In this document: positions 21,064 to 34,352 of the stretch, piece after piece
Layout: each line of letters opens with the position of its first letter
Numbering within the stretch: position 1 is the stretch's first letter
Assembly (NCBI GenBank): GCA_004297625.1
Contig: SCTY01000028.1
Location: 316,327-380,326 of the forward strand
DNA: 64,000 bases
Direction: 5' to 3'
From: Betaproteobacteria bacterium
Lineage (GTDB): Bacteria; Pseudomonadota; Gammaproteobacteria; Burkholderiales; SG8-39
Notes under the pieces: generated by a model
Databases searched by the model: none
What the model saw: only the letters and a program-made list of their open reading frames with translations
What the model was told of the DNA's origin: nothing
Program-made: the position numbers and the translations under genes

Positions 21064-21978
21064 TTAGCCGAATCGAGAGGCGAGACGCACTACGCCGGCC
21101 GGGGCTTCCTCGGCGCGCTCGAAGACCACGGATTGCAGCGCTTCGGTATCCGCGAGCGCGGCGCGCAACAGGCGGTTGTTGAGCGCGTGGCCCGATTTGT
21201 GCGCCGTGAAGGCGCCGATGAGCGGCCGTCCGAGCAGGTAGAGGTCGCCCACCGCATCGAGCAGCTTGTGGCGAATGAATTCGTCGGCGAAGCGCAGGCC
21301 TTCGGTGTTGAGCACGCGGTACTCGTCGAGCACCACGGCGTTGTCGAGGCCGCCGCCGAGCGCGAGACCGCTATCGCGCAGATCCTCCACCTCGTGCATG
21401 AAGCCGAAGGTGCGTGCGCGCGCGATTTCTTTGAGGTAGGACGTTTCGGCGAAATCCACCGTGACCGCCTGCGTGGTGCGCTCGATCACCGGGTGGCGGA
21501 ACTCGATGGAGAAAGACAGGCGAAAGCCGTCATAGGGTTCGAGGCGCGCCCACTTGTCGCCATCCTTCACTTCCACGCGCCGCACGACGCGCAGGAACTT
21601 CTTAGGCGCAGCCTGCGCTTCGATTCCTGCCTGCTGCAGCAGGAGCACAAACGGCGAGGCGCTGCCGTCCATGATCGGCAGCTCGGGCGCATCGAGATCG
21701 ATGTACGCGTTGTCGATGCCCATTCCGCCGAGCGCGGACATGAGGTGCTCGACGGTGTGAACCTTCACGTCCCCCTTCACGAGCGTGGAGGCGAGGCGAG
21801 CTTCGCCGACGAGCTCTGCGCGCGCCGGGATATCGACCGGCGATGGCAGGTCCACGCGCCGGAACACTACGCCCGTATCGATGGGCGCGGGTCTAAGGGT
21901 GATTCTCACCTTCTGGCCGGTATGCAAGCCGACGCCGGAGGCGCTCACCAGCGATTTGAGGGTACGTTGCCGGAGCAT
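21064..21978 (-). CDS. lpxC: UDP-3-O-acyl-N-acetylglucosamine deacetylase
   Basis: LpxC commits UDP-GlcNAc to lipid A synthesis in the cytoplasm. The 304-residue protein shows the zinc and catalytic motifs [36 protein letters not shown] and HKSGHALNN. It follows ftsZ by 94 nt, the usual end of the dcw region in Proteobacteria. A TAGAAT hexamer at 22008-22003 on the minus strand, 24 nt before the ATG, could be the -10 of its own promoter. The organism therefore makes lipid A (Gram-negative envelope). Confidence 0.97.
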   Translation of the reverse strand: MLRQRTLKSLVSASGVGLHTGQKVRITLRPAPIDTGVVFRRVDLPSPVDIPARAELVGEARLASTLVKGDVKVHTVEHLMSALGGMGIDNAYIDLDAPELPIMDGSASPFVLLLQQAGIEAQAAPKKFLRVVRRVEVKDGDKWARLEPYDGFRLSFSIEFRHPVIERTTQAVTVDFAETSYLKEIARARTFGFMHEVEDLRDSGLALGGGLDNAVVLDEYRVLNTEGLRFADEFIRHKLLDAVGDLYLLGRPLIGAFTAHKSGHALNNRLLRAALADTEALQSVVFERAEEAPAGVVRLASRFG

Positions 21979-22027
21979 TGCTAAGTGCTTGTTGGGACGT
22001 GAATTCTAACAGACGAGGCGATACGCG

Positions 22028-22069
22028 GCCGGGCGCCCGGCAAGGAGATGGGCGCCGGCCGCGGCCGGC
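22028..22069 (-). repeat. Two GC-only perfect palindromes between ftsZ and lpxC
   Basis: A 16-nt perfect palindrome (22054-22069, GCCGGCCGCGGCCGGC) begins 3 nt after the ftsZ stop. A 14-nt one (22028-22041, GCCGGGCGCCCGGC) follows 12 nt later. In mRNA they would form very stable hairpins; neither is followed by a U-run, so a classical intrinsic terminator is not supported. A role in partial termination or mRNA protection after ftsZ is inference. Confidence 0.5.
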
Positions 22070-22072
22070 CGC

Positions 22073-23224
22073 TCAGTCCGCCTGCTTTCTCAGGAAAGCA
22101 GGGATGTCGTACTTGTCGACGCCGGACTGCTGCAGCGCCTCGACTTGCGAGGCGCGGTTGCGCCGGATGACCGCCGGCGCGTCGAGCTGGTTGTAATCCA
22201 CCGGGCCCGGGAGATTGTCGGTGCCCGTCTTTTGCGACACCACGAGCTGCGGCTTGGGCTGGCGCGCCGCCTGCGCCAAGCCCAGACCCGTGGCTACCAC
22301 CGTGACGCGCAGGTCGTCGGCGAGCGCGTCGTCGTACACGCCGCCGTAGATGATGGTCGCATCCTCCGCCGCAAAGGTGCGGATGATGTTCATCACCTCC
22401 TTGGTCTCGCGCAGCTTCAGGCTCGGCTTCGAGGCGGTGATGTTCACCAGCACGCCGCGCGCGCCGGCGAGGTTCACGCCCTCGAGCAGCGGGCAGGCGA
22501 TCGCCTGCTCGGCGGCGATGCGCGCGCGGTCGATGCCGCTCGCCACCGCCGAGCCCATCATCGCCATTCCCTGCTCGGACATCACCGTGCGCACGTCCTG
22601 GAAATCGACGTTCACGAGGCCCGGGTTGTTGATGATCTCGGCGATTCCCGCCACCGCGTTGTTGAGCACATCGTCGGCGGCGCGGAAGGCATCCTCCTGG
22701 GTGACGTCCTCGCCGAGCACCTCCTCGAGCTTGTCGTTGAGGATGACGATCAGCGAATCGACGTGCGGCCCGAGCTCCTCGATGCCGGTCTCGGCGATCT
22801 TCATGCGCTTGGAGCCCTCGAAGGTGAACGGCTTGGTCACCACCGCCACCGTCAGGATGCCGAGCGAGCGCGCCACCTCCGCGATCACCGGCGCGGCGCC
22901 CGTGCCGGTGCCGCCGCCCATGCCCGCGGTGATGAACACCATGTGCGCGCCGGCGACCGCCTCCTCGATGCGGTCGCGGTCGGCGAGCGCCACGGCGCGC
23001 GCCTCCTCGGGCTTCGCGCCCGCGCCCAGGCCGCTCGAGCCGAGCTGGATCTGGTTGCGCGCCTTGTTGCGGGAAAGAACCTGCGCGTCGGTGTTCACGG
23101 CGATGAACTCGACGCCCTGCACGCCCTGCTCGATCATGTGGTTGAGGGCGTTGCCGCCCGCGCCGCCGACGCCGATCACCTTGATGATCGGGCCGCTCGC
23201 CTGACTGTCTACGATTTCGAACAT
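22073..23224 (-). CDS. ftsZ: Cell division protein FtsZ
   Basis: FtsZ is the tubulin-like GTPase that forms the Z ring. The 383-residue protein begins MFEIVDSQASGPIIKVIGVG and has the GTP-binding loops GVGGAGGNALN and GMGGGTGTGAAP, a short linker, and the conserved C-terminal peptide DIPAFLRKQAD for FtsA/ZipA binding. ATG 23224 is preceded by AAGGAG. The longer open frame upstream is an ftsA shadow. The gene lies 26 nt after ftsA. Confidence 0.98.
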   Translation of the reverse strand: MFEIVDSQASGPIIKVIGVGGAGGNALNHMIEQGVQGVEFIAVNTDAQVLSRNKARNQIQLGSSGLGAGAKPEEARAVALADRDRIEEAVAGAHMVFITAGMGGGTGTGAAPVIAEVARSLGILTVAVVTKPFTFEGSKRMKIAETGIEELGPHVDSLIVILNDKLEEVLGEDVTQEDAFRAADDVLNNAVAGIAEIINNPGLVNVDFQDVRTVMSEQGMAMMGSAVASGIDRARIAAEQAIACPLLEGVNLAGARGVLVNITASKPSLKLRETKEVMNIIRTFAAEDATIIYGGVYDDALADDLRVTVVATGLGLAQAARQPKPQLVVSQKTGTDNLPGPVDYNQLDAPAVIRRNRASQVEALQQSGVDKYDIPAFLRKQAD

Positions 23225-23250
23225 GTTGTTGTCTCCTTGCCTGTTTGACG

Positions 23251-24485
23251 TCAAAAGTTGCGTTGAAACCACTCCCGCATGCGCGCCACAACGGCCTTCA
23301 CCGAGCCGTTCTGGCGCGAAAGCTGTCCGTGCTGCACCTGCGATACGCCCTCGAGCAGCAGTCCCACGGCGGTCGCATAGCGCGGCGTGCGTACCACCTC
23401 CGCGAGCCCGCCCTGGTACTTGGGCAGCCCGAAGCGCACCGGCATGTGGAAGATCTCCTCTCCGAGCTCCACCATGCCTTGCATCACCGAGGAGCCGCCC
23501 GTAATCACCACGCCGCTGGAAAGCAGCTCCTCGAACCCGGACTCGCGCAGCGCCTGCTGCACCAGCGAAAACAGCTCCTCGGCGCGCGGCTCGATCACTT
23601 CGGCGAGCGTCTGGCGCGACATCGAGCGCGGCGCGCGCTCCCCGATTCCGGGCACCTCGATCATTTCGTTCGGGTCGGCGAGCTGGCGCAGCGCGACGCC
23701 GTGGCGCGTCTTGATGATTTCGGCCTCGGCGGTCGGGGTGCGCAGCGCCATCGCGATGTCGTTGGTGATCTGGTCGCCGGCGATCGGGATCACGGCGGTG
23801 TGCCGGATGGCGCCGTGCGTGAAGACCGCGATGTCGGTGGTGCCGCCGCCGATATCGAGCAGGCAGACGCCGAGGTCTTTCTCGTCCTCGGAGAGCACGG
23901 CGCGCGAAGACGCGAGCGGCTGCAGGATGAGGTCGTTCACTTCCAGCCCGCAGCGGCGCACGCATTTCACGATGTTCTGCGCCGCCGATACCGCGCCGGT
24001 GACGATGTGCACCTTGACCTCGAGCCGCACGCCCGACATGCCGATCGGCTCGCGCACGTCTTCCTGGCCGTCGATGATGAATTCCTGGCGCAGCACGTGC
24101 AGGATCTGCTGGTCGGTGGGGATATTCACCGCGCGCGCGGTATCGATGGCCCGCTCGACGTCGAGCGAGCTCACCTCGCGATCCTTGATCGCGACCATGC
24201 CGGTGGAATTGAAGCTGCGGATGTGGCTGCCGGCGATGCCGACGAAGGCCGAGCCGATCTTGCAGTCGGCCATGAGCTCGGCCTCCTCGAGCGCGCGCTG
24301 GATCGCGGCGACGGTCGCCTCGATATTCACCACCACGCCCTTCTTGAGGCCCTTGGACTCGTGGCCGCCCATGCCGAGAACCTCGAGCGAGCCGTCGGGC
24401 CGCAGCTCGGCGACGAGGCAGGCGACCTTGGAGGTCCCGATGTCCAGAGCCACGATGAGGTCCTTGTTCTCCCTGGCCATTCGCA

Positions 24486-24486
<1 letters not shown>
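23251..24486 (-). CDS. ftsA: Cell division protein FtsA
   Basis: FtsA is an actin-like ATPase that tethers FtsZ to the membrane. The 411-residue protein shows LIVALDIGTSKVACLV, the 1C-type subdomain region, and VCLLDIGGGTTDIAVF. It ends in the amphipathic membrane-targeting helix VVARMREWFQRNF. Its start overlaps ftsQ by one nucleotide; the internal Met at codon 3 is an alternative. Confidence 0.97.
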
Positions 24487-26965
<2,479 letters not shown>

Positions 26966-26969
<4 letters not shown>

Positions 26970-28342
26970 GTCAGCGCCGCTGGTACGTTGCCGATCGAGC
27001 CCGCCCCCATGACGAGCACCACGTCGCCGTCCTGCGCGACGCGCCGCACGGCTTCCGGCATCTCGGCGATGTCCTCGACGAACACCGGCTCTACCGCGCC
27101 GGCGACGCGTACCGCGCGCGCGAGCGAACGCCCGTCCGCAGCGACGATCGGCGCCTCGCCCGCCGGGTACACCTCCCCGAGCAGCAGCGCGTCGGCGGTC
27201 GACAGCACGCGCACGAAGTCTTCGAAAAGATCGCGCGTGCGCGTGTAGCGGTGGGGCTGGAACGCGAGCACGATGCGGCGGCCGGGAAAGGCGCCGCGGG
27301 CCGCTTCCAGCGTCGCCGCCATCTCCGCCGGGTGATGGCCGTAGTCGTCGATCAGGGTGAAGCTGCCGCCGCCCGGGATCGCGACTTCGCCGTAGCGCTG
27401 GAAGCGCCGGCCGACGCCCCGGAACTCGGCGAGCGCCCTCAGAATCGCCTCGTCCCTGATGCCGAGCTCGGTGGCGACCGCGATGGCGGCAAGCGCGTTG
27501 AGGACGTTGTGCTGCCCAGGCAGGTTGAGCGTCACTTCCAGCGCCGGGGCTTTTTCGCGATGGGCGCGGAAGCACATGCGGCCGGCATCGTGGCGGATCG
27601 CCGTGGCGCGCAGGTTCGCGTCCTCGCCCGTGCCGTAAGTGATTACGGGCTTGGTCACCGAAGGCAGCACGGCGCGCACGTTGACGTCGTTGCTGCACAG
27701 GATCGCGGCTCCGTAGAAGGGCAGGTTCTGCAGGAACTGCATGAACGCCTGCTTGAGGCGCTCGAAGTCGTGCCCGTAGGTGCCCATGTGGTCGGCGTCG
27801 ATGTTGGTGACGACCGCCATCACCGGCTGCAGGTGCAGGAACGAAGCGTCCGACTCGTCGGCCTCCACGACGATGAAGTCGCCGGCGCCCAGGCGCGCGT
27901 TGGAGCCGGCCGCGTTCAGCCGGCCGCCGATCACGAAGGTCGGATCGAGCCCGCCTTCGGCGAGCACGCTCGCCACGAGGCTCGTCGTGGTGGTCTTGCC
28001 GTGCGTTCCCGCGATGGCGATGCCCTGCTTCAGGCGCATCAGCTCGGCGAGCATGAGCGCGCGCGGCACCACGGGAATGCGGCTCTCGCGCGCCGCCGCC
28101 ACTTCCGGGTTGTCGGCCTGAACCGCCGTAGATACCACGACGGCGTCTGCGCCGGCGACATTCTCAGGAAGGTGTTCGAATTTGACTTTGATTCCAAGCT
28201 GGGCAAGCCGCCGGGTTGCGGCGTTCTCCGCGAGGTCGGAGCCGCTGACCTGGTAGCCCAGGTTCGCCAGCACCTCGGCGATGCCGCTCATCCCCGAGCC
28301 GCCTATGCCGACGAAATGGATGCGGCGCACCTTGTGCTTCAT
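26966..28342 (-). CDS. murC: UDP-N-acetylmuramate--L-alanine ligase
   Basis: MurC adds the first L-Ala of the peptide stem. The 458-residue protein begins [20 protein letters not shown] and has the Mur-ligase P-loop [15 protein letters not shown] and later the YGHHPAEM motif. ATG 28342 overlaps the murG stop (ATGA). Confidence 0.97.
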
Positions 28343-29400
28343 GCCGCAGCCCTCGCGATCTCCATGCAGCGCTGCGCGACCACGCGCGCTGCGTCGGGCT
28401 TGCCGAGCGCGCGCGCCTTGCGCGCCATGTCGAGAAGCTTCTCGCGATCGAGCGCCCGGATCAGCCGCGCGAGGCTTTCCGGATTCAAGTCTTTTTGAGG
28501 AACCAGCACGGCCGCCCCGCGATCGGCAAGGAAATGCGCGTTCGCGGTCTGGTGATCGTCCACGGCGTACGGAAAGGGCACGAGGATGCTCGCAAGGCCG
28601 CCCGCCGAAAGCTCGGCGATCGTCACGGCGCCGGCACGGCAGATGACCAGATCGGCCTGCGCATAGCGGCGTGCCATGTCGTCGATGAAAGCGACCAGCT
28701 CGCCTTCGACGCCGGCGTCGCGGTAATGGGCCTTCAGGGCCTCGAGATGCTTTTCGCCGGACTGGTGCACCACCCGCGGCTTTTCCGCGAGCAAAGAAAG
28801 CGCCCTGGGAAGCGCTTCGTTCAGCGCCTGGGCCCCCAGGCTGCCGCCCACGACGAGAATGCGCAGCGGCCCCGCGCGGCCCGCGAAGCGCTCCTCCGGC
28901 GCAGCGAGCGCCGCGATCTCGCTGCGCACCGGGTTGCCGGTCCATTCGGCGCCTCTCAGGGCGTCCGGAAAGCCCACCATGACCTTGTCGCAGACGCTGG
29001 AGAGAACGCGGTTGGCAAGGCCGGCAATTGCGTTCTGTTCGTGCAGCGCGAGCGGCCGGTTGAGCAGCGAAGCCATCATCCCGCCCGGGAAGGCGACGTA
29101 GCCACCCAAGCCCAGCACCACGTCGGGCTTGATGCGCCGGAGGTGGCGCGCGCTTTCCCAGAAGGAAAGCAGCAGGTTCATCGGCAGGACGAGCTTCTGC
29201 AGCAGCCCTTTGCCGCGCGCGGCGCGCGCCCGGATCCATGCCGCCGGGTAGCCGCGCACCGGAACCAAACGCTCCTCCATGCCGCCGCGCGCGCCCATCC
29301 AGACGACGTTCCAGCCGGCGGCGCGCATCTCGTCCGCCACGGCAAGGCCCGGGAAGATGTGGCCGCCGGTGCCGCCCGCCATGATGAGGATGGTCTTCAC
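28339..29400 (-). CDS. murG: UDP-GlcNAc--lipid I GlcNAc transferase MurG
   Basis: MurG converts lipid I to lipid II at the cytoplasmic face of the inner membrane. The 353-residue GT28 protein shows [50 protein letters not shown] and [20 protein letters not shown]. It starts with GTG at 29400, overlapping the ftsW stop as GTGA. Confidence 0.96.
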   Translation of the reverse strand: MKTILIMAGGTGGHIFPGLAVADEMRAAGWNVVWMGARGGMEERLVPVRGYPAAWIRARAARGKGLLQKLVLPMNLLLSFWESARHLRRIKPDVVLGLGGYVAFPGGMMASLLNRPLALHEQNAIAGLANRVLSSVCDKVMVGFPDALRGAEWTGNPVRSEIAALAAPEERFAGRAGPLRILVVGGSLGAQALNEALPRALSLLAEKPRVVHQSGEKHLEALKAHYRDAGVEGELVAFIDDMARRYAQADLVICRAGAVTIAELSAGGLASILVPFPYAVDDHQTANAHFLADRGAAVLVPQKDLNPESLARLIRALDREKLLDMARKARALGKPDAARVVAQRCMEIARAAA

Positions 29401-30560
29401 GCGTTCAATCCCCGGGCAAGCTGGCGGTTTTCCCAGTCGATGCGCAACAGGATGGCGAGCGCGACGCAATTGACCACGAGGCCCGAGCCGCCGTAGCTCA
29501 TGAGCGGCAGCGTGAGGCCCTTGGTGGGCAGCAGGCCGAGGTTCACGCCCATGTTGATGAGGGCCTGGAAGCCGAGCCAGATGCCGATGCCTTGTGCCGC
29601 GAGCGCGGCGAAATGACGCTCGTGGAGGCACGCTTGCCGGCCGATGGCGAACGCGCGCACCACGATCCAGACGAACAGCGCGATCACCAGCGCCACGCCG
29701 AGGAAGCCGAGCTCTTCGCCGATGACAGCGAGCAGAAAGTCGGTGTGCGCCTCCGGCAGGTAATGCAGCTTCTCGACGCTCGCGCCCAGGCCGACTCCGA
29801 GCCATTCGCCGCGGCCGAAGGCGATCAGCGAATGCGACAGCTGGTAGCCGCGGCCGAAGGCGTCGGCCCACGGATCCATGAAGCCGAAGATGCGCTGCAT
29901 GCGATACGGCGAGGAAATCACCAGCACCGCGAAGCCCACCGCCAGCATGCCGAGGAGCGCAACGAAATGCCGGCCGTTCATCCCGCCGAGAAAAAGAATG
30001 CCGAACGCGGTCACGGCGATGACCACGAAAGCGCCGAAGTCCGGCTCGCGCAGCAGCAGCCACGAGACGAGGAGCATTACGCCGAGCATCGGCAGCAGCC
30101 CCTTCTTGAAGCTCTTCATCACGGCGTGCTTGCGCACCGTGTAGTCGGCGGCATAGAGGACCGCGGCGAGCTTGATGAGCTCGGAGGGCTGCACGCTCAC
30201 CACGGGAATATCGAGCCAGCGGCGCGCGCCGTTCACTTCGCGCCCCAGCCCGGGAATCAGCACCGCGACGAGCAGCGCTACGCCGGCCGCGAACGCCCAC
30301 GGCGCGACTCTTTGCCAGAATTTCACCGGCAAGAGAAAAACCGCCATCGCGGCGCTGAACGCCGCGCCGAGAAACACCGCGTGCCTCGTAAGGAACCAGG
30401 CCGGGTTGTTCCCGGTAAAGCGGCTCGACTCGGCGGTCGCGATCGAGGCGGAATACACCATCACCAGCCCTGCCGCGGCGAGCAGCAGCGCCGCCCACGC
30501 GAGCGAGCGGTCGTACTCGGCGCTCGGCGCGTTGCGCGCGAAGACGTAGGTGCGGCTCAC
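29397..30560 (-). CDS. ftsW: Lipid II polymerase FtsW (SEDS family)
   Basis: FtsW is the septal peptidoglycan glycosyltransferase paired with FtsI. The 387-residue protein has about ten membrane segments and SEDS motifs: [20 protein letters not shown], the long extracellular-loop region [18 protein letters not shown], and [18 protein letters not shown]. The start is GTG at 30560, overlapping the murD stop as GTGA. Confidence 0.96.
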   Translation of the reverse strand: MSRTYVFARNAPSAEYDRSLAWAALLLAAAGLVMVYSASIATAESSRFTGNNPAWFLTRHAVFLGAAFSAAMAVFLLPVKFWQRVAPWAFAAGVALLVAVLIPGLGREVNGARRWLDIPVVSVQPSELIKLAAVLYAADYTVRKHAVMKSFKKGLLPMLGVMLLVSWLLLREPDFGAFVVIAVTAFGILFLGGMNGRHFVALLGMLAVGFAVLVISSPYRMQRIFGFMDPWADAFGRGYQLSHSLIAFGRGEWLGVGLGASVEKLHYLPEAHTDFLLAVIGEELGFLGVALVIALFVWIVVRAFAIGRQACLHERHFAALAAQGIGIWLGFQALINMGVNLGLLPTKGLTLPLMSYGGSGLVVNCVALAILLRIDWENRQLARGLNA

Positions 30561-31912
30561 GCCGAGAGGCTCCTCACCGCTTCGGCGAACGCTTCGCCGC
30601 GGTGCCGGTAGTCGCGGAACATGTCGAAGCTCGCGCACGCCGGCGAGAGCAGCACCGCCTCGCCGGGCCGCGCGTACGCCGCGGCGCGTTCGACCGCCTC
30701 CTCCAGCGAGGGGCAGCGCTCGGTCTGCAGCCCGCTCAGCGCCTTCTCGATGAGCGCCGCGTCGCGACCGATGAGCAGCACGCGCCTCGCGTAGCGCGCC
30801 ACCGGCGCGGCGAGCGGCGCAAAATCCTGCCCCTTGCCCTCGCCGCCGAGAATGAGGATCGTCGGCTTCGCGAGCCCGTTCAGCGCGGCGATGGTCGCGC
30901 CGACGTTGGTGCCTTTCGAGTCGTCGTACCAGTCGACGTCGCCGCGCCTGCCGACGAGCTCTAGCCGGTGCGGCAATCCCTTGAAGGTTCGCAACCCCGG
31001 CGCCAGCGCCTCGAGCGGCACGAGCGTGGCTGCGAGAGCGCAGGCCGCGAGCGCGTTGGCGGCGTTGTGCCAGCCATGGATCGGCAGCTGCGCGGCATCG
31101 ATGATCGGCTGATCGCCGCGCACCAGCACGCCGTCGCGGATGCCGAAGTCCTGCGGCGCGCGCGGGGCGTCGAGGCCGAAGCTCACGCACCGCCTGCCGC
31201 TGATCGCCATCGCCGCCGAGCGCGCATCGTCGCGGTTCAGCACCTGCACGCCGTGGCCGAAAAAAATGCGCGCCTTGGCCGCCGCGTAATCTTCCAGGGT
31301 GGCGTAGCGGTCGAGGTGGTCCTCGCTGATGTTCAGCATCGCCGCGGCGTGCGGCTCGAGCGACCAGGTGGTCTCGAGCTGGTAGCTCGAAAGCTCGAGC
31401 ACCCACGCCGCCGGCGGGGCGGCGCGTTTCATCAGCGCCTGCAGGGCAGCCGGGCCGATGTTGCCCGCGGTCTCGCAATCCATCCCCGCGGCGCGCAACA
31501 GATGCCCGGCAAGCGCGGTGACCGTGCTCTTGCCGTTGGTGCCGGTAATGGCGAGGACCTTGGCACGGTTCTCCCAGGCGAAAAGCTCCACATCGCCAAG
31601 CACCGGGATTTTTCTTTGCCGCGCCTCAACAACGAGAGGTTCGTCGAGCGGCAAACCCGGGCTCACGCACACGAGGTCTGCACCGTTCAGTAATTCGAGT
31701 CGGAAGGGACCGCGATGCAGCTCGCCCGCGTAGTCGGCGGCGCGCGGCGGCACGGCCCGCGTATCGGCGACGCGCGGCGTACCGCCCTCGCGTTGCACCC
31801 AGTGCGCGATCGACAGCCCGGTGTCGCCGAGCCCCAATACCAGAACACGCAGGCCCCGAAGCGCTGTGGGCGCGGGTCTCTCGAGCAGCGAGTAAGCCGG
31901 TTCGCGCATCAT
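30557..31912 (-). CDS. murD: UDP-N-acetylmuramoylalanine--D-glutamate ligase
   Basis: MurD adds D-Glu. The 451-residue protein has an N-terminal Rossmann domain ([16 protein letters not shown]), the P-loop [31 protein letters not shown] and the C-terminal [15 protein letters not shown] motif. ATG 31912 overlaps the mraY stop; a second Met follows immediately. Confidence 0.96.
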   Translation of the reverse strand: MMREPAYSLLERPAPTALRGLRVLVLGLGDTGLSIAHWVQREGGTPRVADTRAVPPRAADYAGELHRGPFRLELLNGADLVCVSPGLPLDEPLVVEARQRKIPVLGDVELFAWENRAKVLAITGTNGKSTVTALAGHLLRAAGMDCETAGNIGPAALQALMKRAAPPAAWVLELSSYQLETTWSLEPHAAAMLNISEDHLDRYATLEDYAAAKARIFFGHGVQVLNRDDARSAAMAISGRRCVSFGLDAPRAPQDFGIRDGVLVRGDQPIIDAAQLPIHGWHNAANALAACALAATLVPLEALAPGLRTFKGLPHRLELVGRRGDVDWYDDSKGTNVGATIAALNGLAKPTILILGGEGKGQDFAPLAAPVARYARRVLLIGRDAALIEKALSGLQTERCPSLEEAVERAAAYARPGEAVLLSPACASFDMFRDYRHRGEAFAEAVRSLSA

Positions 31913-33000
31913 CGGAGCTTGAGCGTCGACAACCCGAAGAGCACGAGCATCATGGTGATGATCCAGAAGCGCACCACCACCTGGCTTTCCTTCCAGCCCT
32001 CGAGCTCGTAGTGGTGGTGCAGCGGCGCCATGCGGAAGATGCGCTTGCCTCCGCTCCACTTGAAGTACAGGACCTGGATCATCACCGAAAGCGTTTCGGC
32101 GACGAATACGCCGCCCATGATGAAAAGCACGATTTCCTGCCGCACGATGACCGCCACCGTGCCCAGCGCCGCGCCGAGCGCAAGCGCGCCGACGTCGCCC
32201 ATGAACACTTCCGCCGGGTAGGCGTTGAACCACAGGAAGCCGAGCCCCGCGCCGGCGAGCGCGCCGCACACCACCGCGAGCTCTCCCGCGCCCGGGATAT
32301 GCGGCAGGCCGAGGTACTTCGAGAACACGGCGTGGCCGGCGACGTAGGCGAAGATGCCGAGCGCGCTGCCCACGAGCACCGTGGGCATGATCGCCAGGCC
32401 GTCCAGCCCGTCGGTGAGATTGACGGCGTTGGAAGTGCCGACGATGACGAAGAAGGTGAGCGCGATGAAGCCGATGGTGCCGAGCGGATAGGCGATGTGC
32501 TTGAAGAACGGCACGATGAGTTCGTTCAGCGCCGGCATGGTCTGCGAGAGGAACGCGAGGTACACCGCCGCCGAAAGGCCGATCACCGACTGCCACAGGA
32601 ACTTGGCCTTCGCGGAGAGCCCTTTCGGATTGCGGTGCACCACCTTGCGGTAATCGTCGATCCAGCCGACCGTGCCGAAGGCGAGCGTGACGAGCAGCAC
32701 GACCCACAGCAGGCGATTCGAGAGGTCGCCCCACAGCAGGATCGTGACGCAGATCGAGACCAGGATGAGCGCGCCGCCCATGGTGGGCGTGCCTGCCTTG
32801 GTGAGATGCGAGCGCGGCCCGTCGTCGCGCACCGCCTGCCCGATCTTGTAGGCGGTGAGCTTGCGGATGAAGTACGGCCCGAGCACCAGCGACACCGCGA
32901 GCGCGGTCAGGCAGGCGAGCACCGCGCGCAGCGTGATGTAGTTGAAGACGTTGAAGAGCCGCACGTCCTTGGCGAGCCATTGCGCGATCTCGAGCAGCAT
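31909..33000 (-). CDS. mraY: Phospho-N-acetylmuramoyl-pentapeptide transferase
   Basis: MraY makes lipid I on undecaprenyl phosphate. The 363-residue polytopic protein has the family motifs [47 protein letters not shown] and the histidine-rich [17 protein letters not shown] 33000 shares one base with the murF stop (TGATG). Confidence 0.97.
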   Translation of the reverse strand: MLLEIAQWLAKDVRLFNVFNYITLRAVLACLTALAVSLVLGPYFIRKLTAYKIGQAVRDDGPRSHLTKAGTPTMGGALILVSICVTILLWGDLSNRLLWVVLLVTLAFGTVGWIDDYRKVVHRNPKGLSAKAKFLWQSVIGLSAAVYLAFLSQTMPALNELIVPFFKHIAYPLGTIGFIALTFFVIVGTSNAVNLTDGLDGLAIMPTVLVGSALGIFAYVAGHAVFSKYLGLPHIPGAGELAVVCGALAGAGLGFLWFNAYPAEVFMGDVGALALGAALGTVAVIVRQEIVLFIMGGVFVAETLSVMIQVLYFKWSGGKRIFRMAPLHHHYELEGWKESQVVVRFWIITMMLVLFGLSTLKLR

Positions 33001-34352
33001 CAATGACCTCCCTGGTCTTGCGCGCCGGTCAGCGCGGCCACCACGCGTTCCATCCTCATGAAGCGCGAGCCCTTGACGAGGATGCTGCTGCCGCTCACGT
33101 GGGGAATGAGCTCCTCCAGCTTTTCGAAGTGCCGCGCGCCGGCGCCGAACGCGCTGACTGCGTGACGCGTGGAATCGCCGAGCGCGAGCAGCGACGAGAC
33201 GCCTTTCGCACGCGCGTACGCGCCGACCTCGCGATGGAAATCCTCGCCGTGGCTGCCGACCTCCCCCATGTCGCCGAGCACGAGCACCGTCGGGCCGGCG
33301 CAGGAGGCCAGCACATCGATCGCCGCGCGCACAGAGTCGGGATTGGCGTTGTAGGTGTCGTCGATCAGCGTGGCGCCCGCGCGCGAGCGCTTGACCTGGA
33401 GCCGGCCCGCGTAGGGACGGAAGGCGCTCAGCCCGGTGCCGAGGGTCCCGGGCGGAATGCCGGCTGCGAGGCCGCACGCCGCCGCGGCAAGGGCATTGCG
33501 CACGTTGTGCAATCCGGGAATGGCGAGCGTCGCGCTGGCCTCGCCCGCGGGCGTGCGCAGTGAAATCTCGCTCTCGAGCGGCTTCAGGCGGTAGCGTCCG
33601 GTCACCGCGGCCGGCTGATCCAGACCGAAATCCGTCACGCGGCGCCGGCCGGCGCGGCCGCGGAACAACGCGGCATGCGCATCGTCCGCATTCACGATGG
33701 CCACACCGTCTAGCGGAAGGGCTTCGTACACCGCCCCATTCTCCGCGGCGACCTCCTCCACCGAGCCCATGAATTCGAGGTGCTCGCGCTGCGCGTTGTT
33801 GACGAGGGCCACGGTCGGCCGCGCGATCCCGGCGAGGTAGGCGATTTCGCCCTTGTGGTTCATGCCGAGCTCGATCGCGCACCAGCGGTGCGCCGCACGC
33901 ATGCGCAGCAGCGTAAGCGGAACCCCGATGTCGTTGTTCAGGTTGCCGGTGGTCGCAAGCACGGCTTCCTCGCCGGCGTGCGCCCGGAGGATCGAGGCGA
34001 GCATTTCCTTTACCGTCGTCTTGCCGTTCGATCCGGTGACCGCGATGAGCGCGGGCCTGAAGCGCGCGCGCCAGTGGCGCGCCAAGTCGCCGAGGGCGAG
34101 CCGCGTGTCTTCGACTATCGCCACCGGCAACGGATATTCGCCGGAGTACCGGCTATCCACCATGGCGGCCGCCGCTCTTGCAGCGGCGGCGTTCTTGAGA
34201 AAGCCGTGGCCGTCGAAGCGCTCGCCGCGCAGCGCGACGAAAAGCTCTCCGGCGCGCAGCGTGCGCGTATCGGTGGACACGCCGCTGAAGCGTGCGTCGG
34301 CACCGCTCAGGCGGCCGCCGAGCACCGCCACGGCTTCCGCAAGGCTCATCAT
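33000..34352 (-). CDS. murF: UDP-MurNAc-tripeptide--D-Ala-D-Ala ligase
   Basis: MurF adds the D-Ala-D-Ala made by Ddl. The 450-residue protein has the substrate domain ([20 protein letters not shown]), the P-loop [32 protein letters not shown] and the C-terminal [14 protein letters not shown] motif. ATG 34352 overlaps the murE stop (ATGA). Confidence 0.96.
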   Translation of the reverse strand: MMSLAEAVAVLGGRLSGADARFSGVSTDTRTLRAGELFVALRGERFDGHGFLKNAAAARAAAAMVDSRYSGEYPLPVAIVEDTRLALGDLARHWRARFRPALIAVTGSNGKTTVKEMLASILRAHAGEEAVLATTGNLNNDIGVPLTLLRMRAAHRWCAIELGMNHKGEIAYLAGIARPTVALVNNAQREHLEFMGSVEEVAAENGAVYEALPLDGVAIVNADDAHAALFRGRAGRRRVTDFGLDQPAAVTGRYRLKPLESEISLRTPAGEASATLAIPGLHNVRNALAAAACGLAAGIPPGTLGTGLSAFRPYAGRLQVKRSRAGATLIDDTYNANPDSVRAAIDVLASCAGPTVLVLGDMGEVGSHGEDFHREVGAYARAKGVSSLLALGDSTRHAVSAFGAGARHFEKLEELIPHVSGSSILVKGSRFMRMERVVAALTGAQDQGGH

